Shown: positions 1-5,790, counted from the stretch's first letter. The stretch is DNA of 6,916 nt from Clostridia bacterium (GCA_017631215.1 JAGBTR010000287.1:1-6916); one strand, 5' to 3'. The notes: generated from the sequence alone by a model not told the origin. Program-made: numbers and translations.

Positions 1-1504
1 CGCTCGTCTTGTAGTCGCGCAGCTCGACGACGGGCACGCCGCCAAACGCCTTGGGCGGGTCGTTGCGGAGCGCGTCCATCAGCGCCGCCATCTTAGCGGC
101 ACCGTCAAGCCCCTCCATATAGATCTCCACGTTGGTCTCGTACGAGAAGCCGTAGCGCTCAAACAGCGCGTCAAGCGCGTCGGCCAGCGTCATACCCTTG
201 GCCTTATAGTAGGCGGTCATCTCGGCGATCAGCATCGAGGCAACGACGGCATCCTTGTCGCGCGCGTAGATACCCTTGAGGTAGCCGTAACTCTCCTCAA
301 AGCCGAAGAGGAAGGTGCCGTGACCGCTCTCCTCGTGCTTCTTGATGACCTCACCGATGAACTTAAAGCCTGTCAGCACGTTGTACATATGCACGCCGTG
401 CGCGGCGCACACCTTCGCCGCCATCTCGGAGGTGACGATGGTCTTGACCGCATACGGCTCGGGCGGCATGGTGTTCGTTTTTTCGTAGGCGGTGATGATA
501 TAATCGATCAGCAGAGCGCCCATCTGGTTGCCCGAGATGGTGGTGAAGCTGCCGTCCTTTTTGCGCGCCATCACGCCCACGCGGTCGGCGTCGGGGTCGG
601 TGGCAATGATCAGATCGCTTCCTACGCGGTCGGCAATGTCAATACCCAGCGCAAAGACCTCGGGATACTCGGGGTTGGGCTTCTGCACCGTGGGGAAGCC
701 GCCGTCGATGATCATCTGCTCGTCGACGGTGTACAGCTTTTTCAGCCCCAGACGGCGAAGCACCTCGGGAACGAGCTTGTGACCCGTGCCGTGAAGGGGA
801 GAGTAGACGATGGCAAGGTCGTCTGCAACCGCAGAAACCGCGGCGGGGTTGACCGATTGCGCCAGCACGGCGGCGAGATACTTCTCGTCCATCTCCGCGC
901 CGAGCAGAACGATGCGACCGTCAGCGACGGCGGTGTCGTAGTCGGCAAGATGAACGTCCGCAAAGATATCGAGCGACTGCATCGAAGCAGCGACCGTGTC
1001 GGCGTGCTCGGGGGGCAGCTGAGCGCCGTCCTCCCAGTAGGCCTTGTAGCCGTTGTACTGCTTGGGATTGTGCGACGCGGTCACGTTAATACCCGCGACA
1101 CAGCCCAGCTCGCGCAGCGCGAAGGAAAGCTCGGGCGTGGGGCGAAGCGCGTCAAACAAATAAGCCTTAATGCCAGCCTCGGCCAGCACGCAAGCGGCGG
1201 TCTTGGCAAACTCCTCGGAGTGATAACGGCTGTCGTAGGCGATGGCAACGCCGTCCTCGGCGCGTCCCTCCTTGAGAATGAGGGCGGCCAGACCCTGCGT
1301 AGCGTAAGCAACGGTGTGAACGTTCATCGCGTTCATGCCGACCTTCATGGTGCCACGGAGACCTGCCGTGCCGAAGGAAAGATAACAAGAAAAGCGCTGA
1401 CGGATCTCCTCCTCGTCCTCGCGGATGGAGAGAAGCTCGTCACGCTCCTCGGGGGAGAGTCGGTCGGATGCCAGCCAACACTCGTAATTTTCTTTGTAAT
1501 TCAT
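1..1504 (-). CDS. Phosphoglucomutase/phosphomannomutase (alpha-D-phosphohexomutase family), 3' end cut by window
   Basis: This enzyme family interconverts hexose 1-phosphate and 6-phosphate (glucose and/or mannose) in the cytoplasm, feeding cell-envelope sugar nucleotides and glycogen. I see 501 codons before the left edge; full-length relatives of the PgcA type are roughly 570-600 residues, so the last part is missing. Visible landmarks are the N-terminal GTAGLRG (residues 45-51), the active-site loop TASHNP with phosphoserine Ser144, the metal loop DPDADR (303-308) and the sugar-binding loop FGFEESYG (400-407). The C-terminal phosphate-binding domain is outside the window. The ATG at 1504-1502 has AAAGGA 6 nt upstream, which fixes the start. 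It is the last visible gene of a minus-strand cluster, 72 nt after the TSCPD gene, with no promoter evident in that gap. Glucose versus mannose preference cannot be read from the sequence. The family call is very secure. Confidence 0.96.
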   Translation of the reverse strand, partial: MNYKENYECWLASDRLSPEERDELLSIREDEEEIRQRFSCYLSFGTAGLRGTMKVGMNAMNVHTVAYATQGLAALILKEGRAEDGVAIAYDSRYHSEEFAKTAACVLAEAGIKAYLFDALRPTPELSFALRELGCVAGINVTASHNPKQYNGYKAYWEDGAQLPPEHADTVAASMQSLDIFADVHLADYDTAVADGRIVLLGAEMDEKYLAAVLAQSVNPAAVSAVADDLAIVYSPLHGTGHKLVPEVLRRLGLKKLYTVDEQMIIDGGFPTVQKPNPEYPEVFALGIDIADRVGSDLIIATDPDADRVGVMARKKDGSFTTISGNQMGALLIDYIITAYEKTNTMPPEPYAVKTIVTSEMAAKVCAAHGVHMYNVLTGFKFIGEVIKKHEESGHGTFLFGFEESYGYLKGIYARDKDAVVASMLIAEMTAYYKAKGMTLADALDALFERYGFSYETNVEIYMEGLDGAAKMAALMDALRNDPPKAFGGVPVVELRDYKTS

Positions 1505-1510
1505 AGTGGA

Positions 1511-1516
1511 TCCTTT
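1511..1516 (-). promoter_or_regulatory. Ribosome binding site of the phosphohexomutase gene
   Basis: On the minus strand AAAGGA lies 6 nt before the ATG at 1504. It supports that start and sits directly after the hairpin element at 1517-1533. Confidence 0.8.
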
Positions 1517-1533
1517 CTGCCGCACGCGCGGCG
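1517..1533 (-). repeat. 17-nt hairpin-forming leader element, copy 1 (before the phosphohexomutase gene)
   Basis: Read on the minus strand the sequence is CGCCGCGCGTGCGGCAG. It can form a 5-bp stem (GCCGC/GCGGC) with the tetraloop GCGT. The same 17 bases occur at 4529-4545 on the plus strand, before ispE, again directly upstream of the ribosome binding site. Between the end of the stem and the ATG there are 14 nt here and 17 nt at ispE. It has no U-tract, so it is not a terminator. A role in mRNA 5' stability or in control of translation is a guess; a chance match in GC-rich DNA is possible. Confidence 0.45.
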
Positions 1534-1576
1534 GTGGTGATTTGCCCTTCAAGAGCGGGGAGGTGGAGGCGGGGAA

Positions 1577-1837
1577 TCAGCCCGCCTGCTCCTCCAGATA
1601 GTGACGAAGTGCCTGCGCGACCTGATCGGGGCAGGAGGTCGCCTTCATGCCGCAGCGAATGCCGTCCAGTCGCGAGACGGCCTCCTCGACGGTCATACCG
1701 ACAAGCAGACGTGCGACGCCCTGCGTGTTTCCCGCACAGCCACCGTTAAAGGTGACGGCGCGAATGACACCGTCCTCGATATCAATGTCAATGTGGCGCG
1801 CGCAAACGCCGCGCGGTGTGTAAGAGATGCGTTCCAT
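1577..1837 (-). CDS. TSCPD domain protein, four-cysteine type (TIGR03905-like)
   Basis: This is a predicted 86-residue cytoplasmic protein. It matches what I know of the small stand-alone TSCPD family with four conserved cysteines, here Cys12, Cys34, Cys62 and Cys69; the name-giving motif TSCPD is at residues 67-71. TSCPD domains were first described at the C-terminus of vitamin-B12-dependent ribonucleotide reductases. The small proteins have no established function. The cysteine set suggests metal (zinc) binding, which is inference. An in-frame TTG at 1858 would extend the protein by 7 residues, but that extension would cover the ribosome binding site AAAGGA (1845-1850), which is ideally placed 7 nt before the ATG at 1837, so I use the ATG. 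The gene lies 37 nt after the prephenate dehydratase-like gene and 72 nt before the phosphohexomutase gene, co-directional with both. Confidence 0.9.
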   Translation of the reverse strand: MERISYTPRGVCARHIDIDIEDGVIRAVTFNGGCAGNTQGVARLLVGMTVEEAVSRLDGIRCGMKATSCPDQVAQALRHYLEEQAG

Positions 1838-1844
1838 AGTATAT

Positions 1845-1850
1845 TCCTTT
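1845..1850 (-). promoter_or_regulatory. Ribosome binding site deciding the TSCPD start
   Basis: AAAGGA on the minus strand lies 7 nt before the ATG at 1837. It would fall inside the coding region if the upstream TTG (1858) were used, so it argues for the shorter protein. Confidence 0.8.
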
Positions 1851-1863
1851 CTTTGCAAGAATA

Positions 1864-1876
1864 GACCCGACGGGTC
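1864..1876 (-). other. Short perfect hairpin overlapping the stop of the prephenate dehydratase-like gene
   Basis: The minus strand reads GACCC-GTC-GGGTC, a 5-bp perfect inverted repeat with a 3-nt loop. It overlaps the TGA stop (1877-1875) and is followed by TATTCTT. The stem is too short and the T-run too broken for a convincing terminator. It might mark an attenuation or processing point between the two genes, or mean nothing. Confidence 0.3.
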
Positions 1877-2936
1877 AAAGCTGCTGATAAATGCCCAGCG
1901 GCAGATAGGTTGGGGAGTGGATGGACAGATAAAGTAAAAATGCCAGAAATTCGTGCTGATGCGGTATTTGCTCGCCCGACATATTCGGCGCGATTTCCAG
2001 ACAGACGTCGAAGGGATAGCCCGCGCCCATCAGAATTTCCTCGTCCGAGCGGGGAAGGCAGTCGGCGCGCAGGAGCGACAGCGAGCACGCCTCGGCGGCA
2101 CTGAGCAGCTTGGCGAGCGTCATATGCTCGTGCTCTTGCCAAAATATAAACTCAAAGCAGACGTTTCGGTCGCGCACAGGGGGCTGTGGCAACGAGATGC
2201 CGCGGCGGCAAAGGCCGAACACGGTCGAATGTCGGTTGTCAGAGGTGGTGACCTTGCAGGTCAGTACGACCTTGAGCTCGTATTTTTCGATCAGACCGTA
2301 AAAGCGCACCAGCTTGCCGTCCTGCGTGTTTTCCAAGGGGAGAATGCAGTATTCACACCGACCGTCAAACACCTGCTCGCAAACGCCGCTAAAGCTGTCA
2401 GCATAACTGGCGCGCGCCGAAGGCAGGACGCGGGAAAACAGCAGAAACGCCTCATCGGCATAAATGTTGTGCTGATAGATGATGGTGCCGCGTGCCGTGC
2501 TGTCGACCGGCTCGGTCGTGCCGAGAAGGGCGCTCGCAAGCTCGGAAAGATCGACGTCGGGGCGGTCGGCCAGCGCGGAGATAAACGATCGGCAAAGACA
2601 TATCTGCTCGGCGTTGCTCATCTGGCGCAGTGCCGCGGCGGTGGATTGCTTGAGGTTGTTCGGGGCAAAGGCGGAATCGGTATAGGTCGCGGCAACCTGC
2701 TCCCAAAGCGTGATCAGGGAAGAGGGAAGCGCGTCATCCGCCGATACGGTTGCGCTATGGGGCACATAGGCGCGGGCATATAACTGTGCCAGCGCCTGTG
2801 CTTGAATATGGTCACACGCCAGTATGCGGTCGGCACGCGCGTGCAGATCACGCAGATTGTCCGCAACGGTTCGGATATCGCGCTCGGTGCGGGCATCGAC
2901 CGTTGTGGGGCGTTGGTTTGTCTTGGGATCATTCAT
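1875..2936 (-). CDS. Degenerate prephenate dehydratase-like protein with C-terminal ACT-like domain
   Basis: This 353-residue predicted cytoplasmic protein is not a clear known enzyme. Residues 1-145 are mostly helical in character and unrecognised. Residues 148-230 resemble lobe 1 of prephenate dehydratase, including ILPLENTQDG (198-207), equivalent to the family VPIENTSSG. In the E. coli enzyme about 80 residues of lobe 2 follow. Here STVF (237-240) comes only a few residues later, where the catalytic TRF would be or where lobe 2 would begin. Residues 257-349 fit an ACT domain by pattern, ending in LPLGIY like the family LGCYP. The Phe-binding motifs GALV and ESRP appear as HMTL and DCLP. 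The protein therefore probably does not make phenylpyruvate; an amino-acid-sensing or scaffold role is inference. Its ATG lies inside the end of the permease gene (shared ATGAATGA) with no Shine-Dalgarno, suggesting translational coupling. The gene is certain; the family assignment is moderate. Confidence 0.75.
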   Translation of the reverse strand: MNDPKTNQRPTTVDARTERDIRTVADNLRDLHARADRILACDHIQAQALAQLYARAYVPHSATVSADDALPSSLITLWEQVAATYTDSAFAPNNLKQSTAAALRQMSNAEQICLCRSFISALADRPDVDLSELASALLGTTEPVDSTARGTIIYQHNIYADEAFLLFSRVLPSARASYADSFSGVCEQVFDGRCEYCILPLENTQDGKLVRFYGLIEKYELKVVLTCKVTTSDNRHSTVFGLCRRGISLPQPPVRDRNVCFEFIFWQEHEHMTLAKLLSAAEACSLSLLRADCLPRSDEEILMGAGYPFDVCLEIAPNMSGEQIPHQHEFLAFLLYLSIHSPTYLPLGIYQQL

Positions 2937-4353
2937 CGGTCTTGGTGGTGTCCGATGCCGAGGTGTCCTCGGTCTCTGTCGGGATATCTGCGGCGGGGGG
3001 CGTTGTGTGCTTGGGCTGGGGATAGATCAGATAATCCTGCTTGCTCGGACGCTTGGCGTGCCGTTTTCTTCCGCCAAAGCCATATTTGACGCGGTCAAGA
3101 TAGTAACGCCAGGACAGCCGCGCCGTGCCTTGGGCGAGGTCGCGGTCGTGCTCGTTTTCGGGAACGAAATAATCCTCCAGCGCGGTGGACAGCCCCTTGG
3201 CACGCAGACGTGCGTTGAGGAACTGCTGAACGAGTGCGATGACGACGGCGAACAGCGGAACGCCGACGATCATTCCGAACACGCCCCACAGATTACCCAT
3301 AACCGAGATGGCGATGATGACACACAGCGGGCTCAGACCCGTGCGGTCGCCAAGGATGCGGGGCTCGATGATGTTGGCATCGAGTTGCTGGATGACCAGC
3401 ACGAGAATGATATACAGCAAAAGCTTGGAGGGGTTCGAAATGAAGACGATGAATGCCGAGGGGATCGCTCCGATGATGGGACCGAAGAAGGGAACGATGT
3501 TGGTCACACCCATAATGCAGGCGATCATAGGCGCATAGGGCATTCCGAAGATGGAGAAAACGATATATTCGATGATACCGACGATGAGCGAATCGAGCAG
3601 CTTGGCACCAAGGAAGGAGCCGAACGCGCTGTTGGCGAGCGTGGCGGTGTCGTAGATGAACTTGTTGTGCTTCATACTGAACATCGCCGAGGTGAGCTTC
3701 TTGACCTGCGCGACTCGCAGCTCCTTGGAGGAGAGCAGATAGGACGAGATGAAGATGGCGAGAATGCCGTTGGTGATGACACCCACCAGCTTGGTACCGT
3801 AGGCGGCAATGTTCTGAAGGAGTACGTCAAGCAGACTGGACAGAGAGCCCATCAGCGTGGTGAGCAGTGCGTTGACCTTTTCCAGAGAGATGATCTCGCT
3901 TCCCGCTTCAACGGAGGGGAAATTCTTCATCACCGAGGCGAGCAGCTGGTTGATATAGGTGACCGAGTTTGCGATATAGTTGTTATAGTTGGCAAACAGC
4001 TCCTGAAAGCTGCGCATCAGCTGCGGGATGATGAGAATACCGAGCAGCGCAATGCACAGGATGAAGAACATATAGGTCAGCAGGATGGACAGCATACGCT
4101 TGAGCTTGAACGAGCGGATGCGGCGGAGCGGATGCTTTTCGATGAAATTCAGAATTGGATTGCAAAGGTAAGCAAACGCAAGACCAACGATGACGGGCGT
4201 GAAGACGGCAAACAGCGCGCCAAACCACGATTTCATCGCGGGCAGATTACTGACAATATAGACGATCGCAATGCAAGCAATGAAGACAACAAGAGACAAC
4301 GAGCCGAGCAGTCCGCGTCCCGATTTTTTCTGCTTGTTCTGATCCATTTGCAT
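2929..4353 (-). CDS. AI-2E family transporter (PF01594-type integral membrane protein)
   Basis: This is a 474-residue inner-membrane protein of the AI-2E family, named after a proposed autoinducer-2 exporter. Other members have been linked to Na+/H+ exchange, so the substrate is not known here. Hydrophobic segments lie at about residues 17-37, 44-66, 88-112, 186-206, 247-270, 274-303, 310-325 and 343-378. Family-typical stretches are TNIVPFFGPIIGAIP (284-298), QQLDANIIEPRILG (322-335) and GVFGMIVGVP (357-366). Residues 112-185 between membrane segments form the usual long extramembrane loop. The C-terminal tail of about 95 residues is hydrophilic: a basic patch (RKRHAKRPSK, 429-438), then a Thr/Pro/Asp-rich end. 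The ATG at 4353 follows GGAGG by only 4 nt, while the ATG at 4347 is 10 nt away, so the protein may start at Met3. It is the first gene of the minus-strand cluster and has its own promoter. Confidence 0.95.
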   Translation of the reverse strand: MQMDQNKQKKSGRGLLGSLSLVVFIACIAIVYIVSNLPAMKSWFGALFAVFTPVIVGLAFAYLCNPILNFIEKHPLRRIRSFKLKRMLSILLTYMFFILCIALLGILIIPQLMRSFQELFANYNNYIANSVTYINQLLASVMKNFPSVEAGSEIISLEKVNALLTTLMGSLSSLLDVLLQNIAAYGTKLVGVITNGILAIFISSYLLSSKELRVAQVKKLTSAMFSMKHNKFIYDTATLANSAFGSFLGAKLLDSLIVGIIEYIVFSIFGMPYAPMIACIMGVTNIVPFFGPIIGAIPSAFIVFISNPSKLLLYIILVLVIQQLDANIIEPRILGDRTGLSPLCVIIAISVMGNLWGVFGMIVGVPLFAVVIALVQQFLNARLRAKGLSTALEDYFVPENEHDRDLAQGTARLSWRYYLDRVKYGFGGRKRHAKRPSKQDYLIYPQPKHTTPPAADIPTETEDTSASDTTKTDE

Positions 4354-4357
4354 CTCA

Positions 4358-4362
4358 CCTCC
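4358..4362 (-). promoter_or_regulatory. Ribosome binding site of the AI-2E gene
   Basis: GGAGG on the minus strand, 4 nt from the ATG at 4353 and 10 nt from the in-frame ATG at 4347. Both spacings are off-optimum in opposite directions, so the start stays ambiguous by two residues. Confidence 0.75.
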
Positions 4363-4397
4363 GAATCCGATCCCAAAATAATAATATACTATACCAT

Positions 4398-4426
4398 ATT
4401 GTACCCTTTTTTGAGCCGTTCGTCAA
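4398..4426 (-). promoter_or_regulatory. Sigma-A promoter for the AI-2E gene cluster
   Basis: On the minus strand TTGACG (-35, 4426-4421) and TACAAT (-10, 4403-4398) are separated by exactly 17 nt. Transcription would start near 4391, giving a leader of about 38 nt. With no other promoter visible down to 1504, it probably serves all four minus-strand genes. It is back-to-back with the ispE promoter. Confidence 0.8.
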
Positions 4427-4487
4427 GCCCTCGCACGCGTTTTTTTATAAACTTTTCGTTCCGTTCACACTTTTTTTGCAAAACGGC

Positions 4488-4516
4488 TTGAAAACGGCAC
4501 GCATTTGTGATATATT
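4488..4516 (+). promoter_or_regulatory. Sigma-A promoter for ispE
   Basis: TTGAAA (-35, 4488-4493) and TATATT (-10, 4511-4516) are separated by 17 nt. The start point would be near 4523, giving a leader of about 38 nt whose hairpin (4530-4543) begins within roughly 7 nt of the 5' end. A direct repeat AAAACGGC (4480-4487 and 4491-4498, start-to-start 11 bp) brackets the -35 box and could be a protein-binding site. Confidence 0.8.
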
Positions 4517-4528
4517 TTAGTCAGAAAA

Positions 4529-4545
4529 CGCCGCGCGTGCGGCAG
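4529..4545 (+). repeat. 17-nt hairpin-forming leader element, copy 2 (before ispE)
   Basis: This is an identical copy of the element at 1517-1533, in the same orientation relative to its downstream gene. It forms stem GCCGC/GCGGC with loop GCGT. It lies between the predicted transcription start and the ribosome binding site of ispE. Confidence 0.45.
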
Positions 4546-4549
4546 GAGC

Positions 4550-4554
4550 GGAGG
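4550..4554 (+). promoter_or_regulatory. Ribosome binding site deciding the ispE start
   Basis: GGAGG ends 6 nt before the in-frame ATG at 4561. A nearer ATG at 4556 is out of frame and too close, and a GTG at 4507 lies upstream of the -10 box, so the protein starts at 4561. Confidence 0.85.
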
Positions 4555-4560
4555 AATGAA

Positions 4561-5469
4561 ATGTCAAACGTCAAGGTGTCTGCTTATGCTAAAATTAACG
4601 CCTATCTCGAGGTCACGGGACGGCTGGAGAACGGCTACCATACCATTCTGTCGCATATGCAGGCGGTCACGCTGTGTGATACGCTGACGTTGTCGCTTTC
4701 TCCCTCGGATGCCCCTTTTGCGGTGACGCTTTGCTGCGACGATCCCACCCTGGCGTGTGACGATACCAATCTTGTCTGCCGTGCCGCGCGTGCGCTTGCC
4801 GAGGCACTGGAGAAAAGAGGCGAAATGCCGCGCGTCGCGCTGTCCGTCGAGCTGCAAAAGCGTATCCCGATGGCAGCCGGCTTGGCTGGCGGAAGTGCCG
4901 ATGCGGCGGCAACCCTTCGCGGCTTCAACGAGCTGTTGGGGCATCCGCTTTCGACCGATGCACTGTGCGAGATCGGCGCGCGTCTGGGCGCAGATATTCC
5001 GTTCTGCATCCGCTCACACGATACGGGTGCGATGACGGCACGCGGCATCGGTGAAGTGCTGACCGCCGCCCCCACGCTGCCCGCCTCCTTGCACCTCGTC
5101 ATTGCCTGCCACGGAGAAGGCGTGTCGACGCCGTGGGCGTATCGCAAGCTGGATGAGCTGCCGCGCGCGGGCGTCGAGACGGCAGAGCAGGGCTACCAAG
5201 ACTTCCTTGCCGCGCTGGACAAGGGAGACGTGCAAGCCATTGCCGCTCATAGTGCCAACTGCTTTGAGCGCGTGGTGTTGCCTGAGAGAGCCGAGGCGGC
5301 TCGCTTGATGGAGGCAATGCAGGAGTTAGGCGCCTCGCTTGTCCGTATGAGCGGTAGCGGTCCGTCGGTGGTCGGTATGTTCACGGATGAGATGCAAGCG
5401 TGCAGATGCGTCGAGGCGCTGGCCGAGAAGGGCATTCGCGCGGTCGCTTGCCGCCCGATAAACGCCTGA
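4561..5469 (+). CDS. ispE: 4-diphosphocytidyl-2-C-methyl-D-erythritol kinase
   Basis: This cytoplasmic GHMP-family kinase phosphorylates the 2-hydroxyl of CDP-methylerythritol with ATP, the fourth step of the MEP pathway to isopentenyl diphosphate. The product has 302 residues, slightly longer than E. coli IspE (283). Near the N-terminus AYAKINAYLEV contains Lys11, equivalent to the catalytic Lys10 of E. coli. The ATP-binding GHMP loop is PMAAGLAGGSAD (103-114), GADIPF (143-148) holds the catalytic Asp145, and the C-terminal GHMP motif is MSGSGPSVVG (263-272). TARGIGE (159-165) is also family-typical. All key residues are present, so the enzyme should be active. It has its own promoter with a hairpin in the leader and is divergent from the AI-2E gene. 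An intrinsic terminator follows about 160 nt after its stop, so it appears to be transcribed alone. Confidence 0.97.
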   Translation: MSNVKVSAYAKINAYLEVTGRLENGYHTILSHMQAVTLCDTLTLSLSPSDAPFAVTLCCDDPTLACDDTNLVCRAARALAEALEKRGEMPRVALSVELQKRIPMAAGLAGGSADAAATLRGFNELLGHPLSTDALCEIGARLGADIPFCIRSHDTGAMTARGIGEVLTAAPTLPASLHLVIACHGEGVSTPWAYRKLDELPRAGVETAEQGYQDFLAALDKGDVQAIAAHSANCFERVVLPERAEAARLMEAMQELGASLVRMSGSGPSVVGMFTDEMQACRCVEALAEKGIRAVACRPINA

Positions 5470-5627
5470 TACTCTGCCGAAATACAACTGATTATATCGG
5501 CGATTCAACCGTTCGTTGATTGAACAGGTGCTTTTCGACCTTGCTCTGTGCCGAGGGATCGGACGAGGCCGATGCGCTCATCCGTGCGGTCGGGCACAAA
5601 TCACACCAATGAAATAGAGTAATAATG
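5470..5627 (+). other. Gene-poor, possibly structured segment downstream of ispE
   Basis: I find no convincing gene here. Several inverted repeats can be drawn by hand. Hairpin 5476-5501 is GCCGA-A-ATA paired with TAT-A-TCGGC around an 8-nt loop. A possible three-way junction spans 5547-5598: outer stem 5547-5554 with 5590-5598 (8 bp, one bulged G), hairpin ATCGG/CCGAT (5558-5573), and hairpin GCGC/GTGC (5574-5587, one G-U). TGCCGA-type and TCGG-type blocks recur, so alternative pairings are possible. There is no good promoter inside; the nearest candidate, around 5448-5475, is weak. The segment is therefore most likely ispE 3' untranslated RNA. Alternatively, frame 5520-5612 (TTG start, no ribosome binding site, 30 codons, coding-like codon use such as AEGSDEADALIRAVG) could be a gene remnant. 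Confidence 0.3.
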
Positions 5628-5671
5628 GCGACTGCCGACGGGGAGACTCGGTTCGGCGGTCGCTTCCTTTT
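5628..5671 (+). terminator. Intrinsic terminator after ispE
   Basis: An 11-bp stem (5628-5638 with 5653-5663, one G-U pair) has a 14-nt loop and is followed by TTCCTTTT (5664-5671). The U-tract is interrupted by CC, but the stem is long and GC-rich. It ends the ispE transcript and lies about 40 nt before the nusB -35 box. The minus strand has no T-run after the hairpin, so it works in one direction only. Confidence 0.75.
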
Positions 5672-5711
5672 AAAAAAATGCTGAAAGCGCGCCAAACAAT
5701 GCCAACGGTGC

Positions 5712-5740
5712 TTGACTTTTATGCAAATATATAGTATAAT
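5712..5740 (+). promoter_or_regulatory. Strong sigma-A promoter for nusB
   Basis: TTGACT (-35, 5712-5717) and TATAAT (-10, 5735-5740) are separated by 17 nt in AT-rich DNA, close to the full consensus. The start point would be near 5747, giving a leader of about 58 nt. A second TATAAT at 5748-5753 lacks a matching -35 box. Confidence 0.88.
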
Positions 5741-5762
5741 AATACATTATAATAGGACAACT

Positions 5763-5786
5763 ATGCATCCCACAATTTTGGAATGA
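5763..5786 (+). CDS. Possible 7-codon leader peptide in the nusB leader
   Basis: ATG at 5763 opens a short frame encoding MHPTILE, ending in TGA at 5784-5786. AGGA lies 5 nt upstream, inside the predicted transcript. Its stop overlaps a further ATG (5783) whose 21-codon frame runs out of phase into nusB and ends at 5848. Nothing proves translation; the composition shows no run of a regulatory amino acid. Chance is quite possible in so short a frame. Confidence 0.2.
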   Translation: MHPTILE

Positions 5787-5790
5787 GTAA

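Noticed and set aside
320..1540. Open frame of 406 codons on the plus strand
   Set aside because: It is antisense to the phosphohexomutase gene, which carries TASHNP, DPDADR and FGFEESYG on the minus strand. The plus-strand product shows low-complexity Gly/Val/His composition typical of a shadow frame.
1569..1585. Inverted repeat GCGGG/CCCGC at the TSCPD stop codon as a terminator
   Set aside because: The stem has only 5 bp with a 7-nt loop and no T-run follows on the minus strand, so it would not stop transcription into the phosphohexomutase gene.
1838..1858. TTG start at 1858 for the TSCPD protein
   Set aside because: The extension would be encoded by the Shine-Dalgarno region itself (AAAGGA, 7 nt before the ATG at 1837).
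1953..2783. Open frame of 276 codons on the plus strand
   Set aside because: It lies antisense to the PDT-like gene; no motif, no upstream signals, and the minus-strand gene fits the operon exactly through its overlap with the permease.
2824..4491. Open frame of 555 codons on the plus strand
   Set aside because: It is antisense to the AI-2E gene, whose minus-strand product has clear family motifs and membrane segments. The plus-strand product is His/Asp/Arg-rich with no recognisable domain, lacks a ribosome binding site, and runs through both divergent promoters.
4507..4560. N-terminal extension of IspE from a GTG at 4507
   Set aside because: The GTG lies upstream of the -10 box TATATT and of the hairpin and ribosome binding site, so it would not be on the transcript. 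IspE proteins normally begin just before the AYAKIN motif.
5448..5475. Promoter for a separate small RNA after ispE (TTGCCG ... TACTCT)
   Set aside because: The -10 box matches the consensus poorly (about half its positions), the spacer is 16 nt, and it lies inside ispE. It is not strong enough to call.
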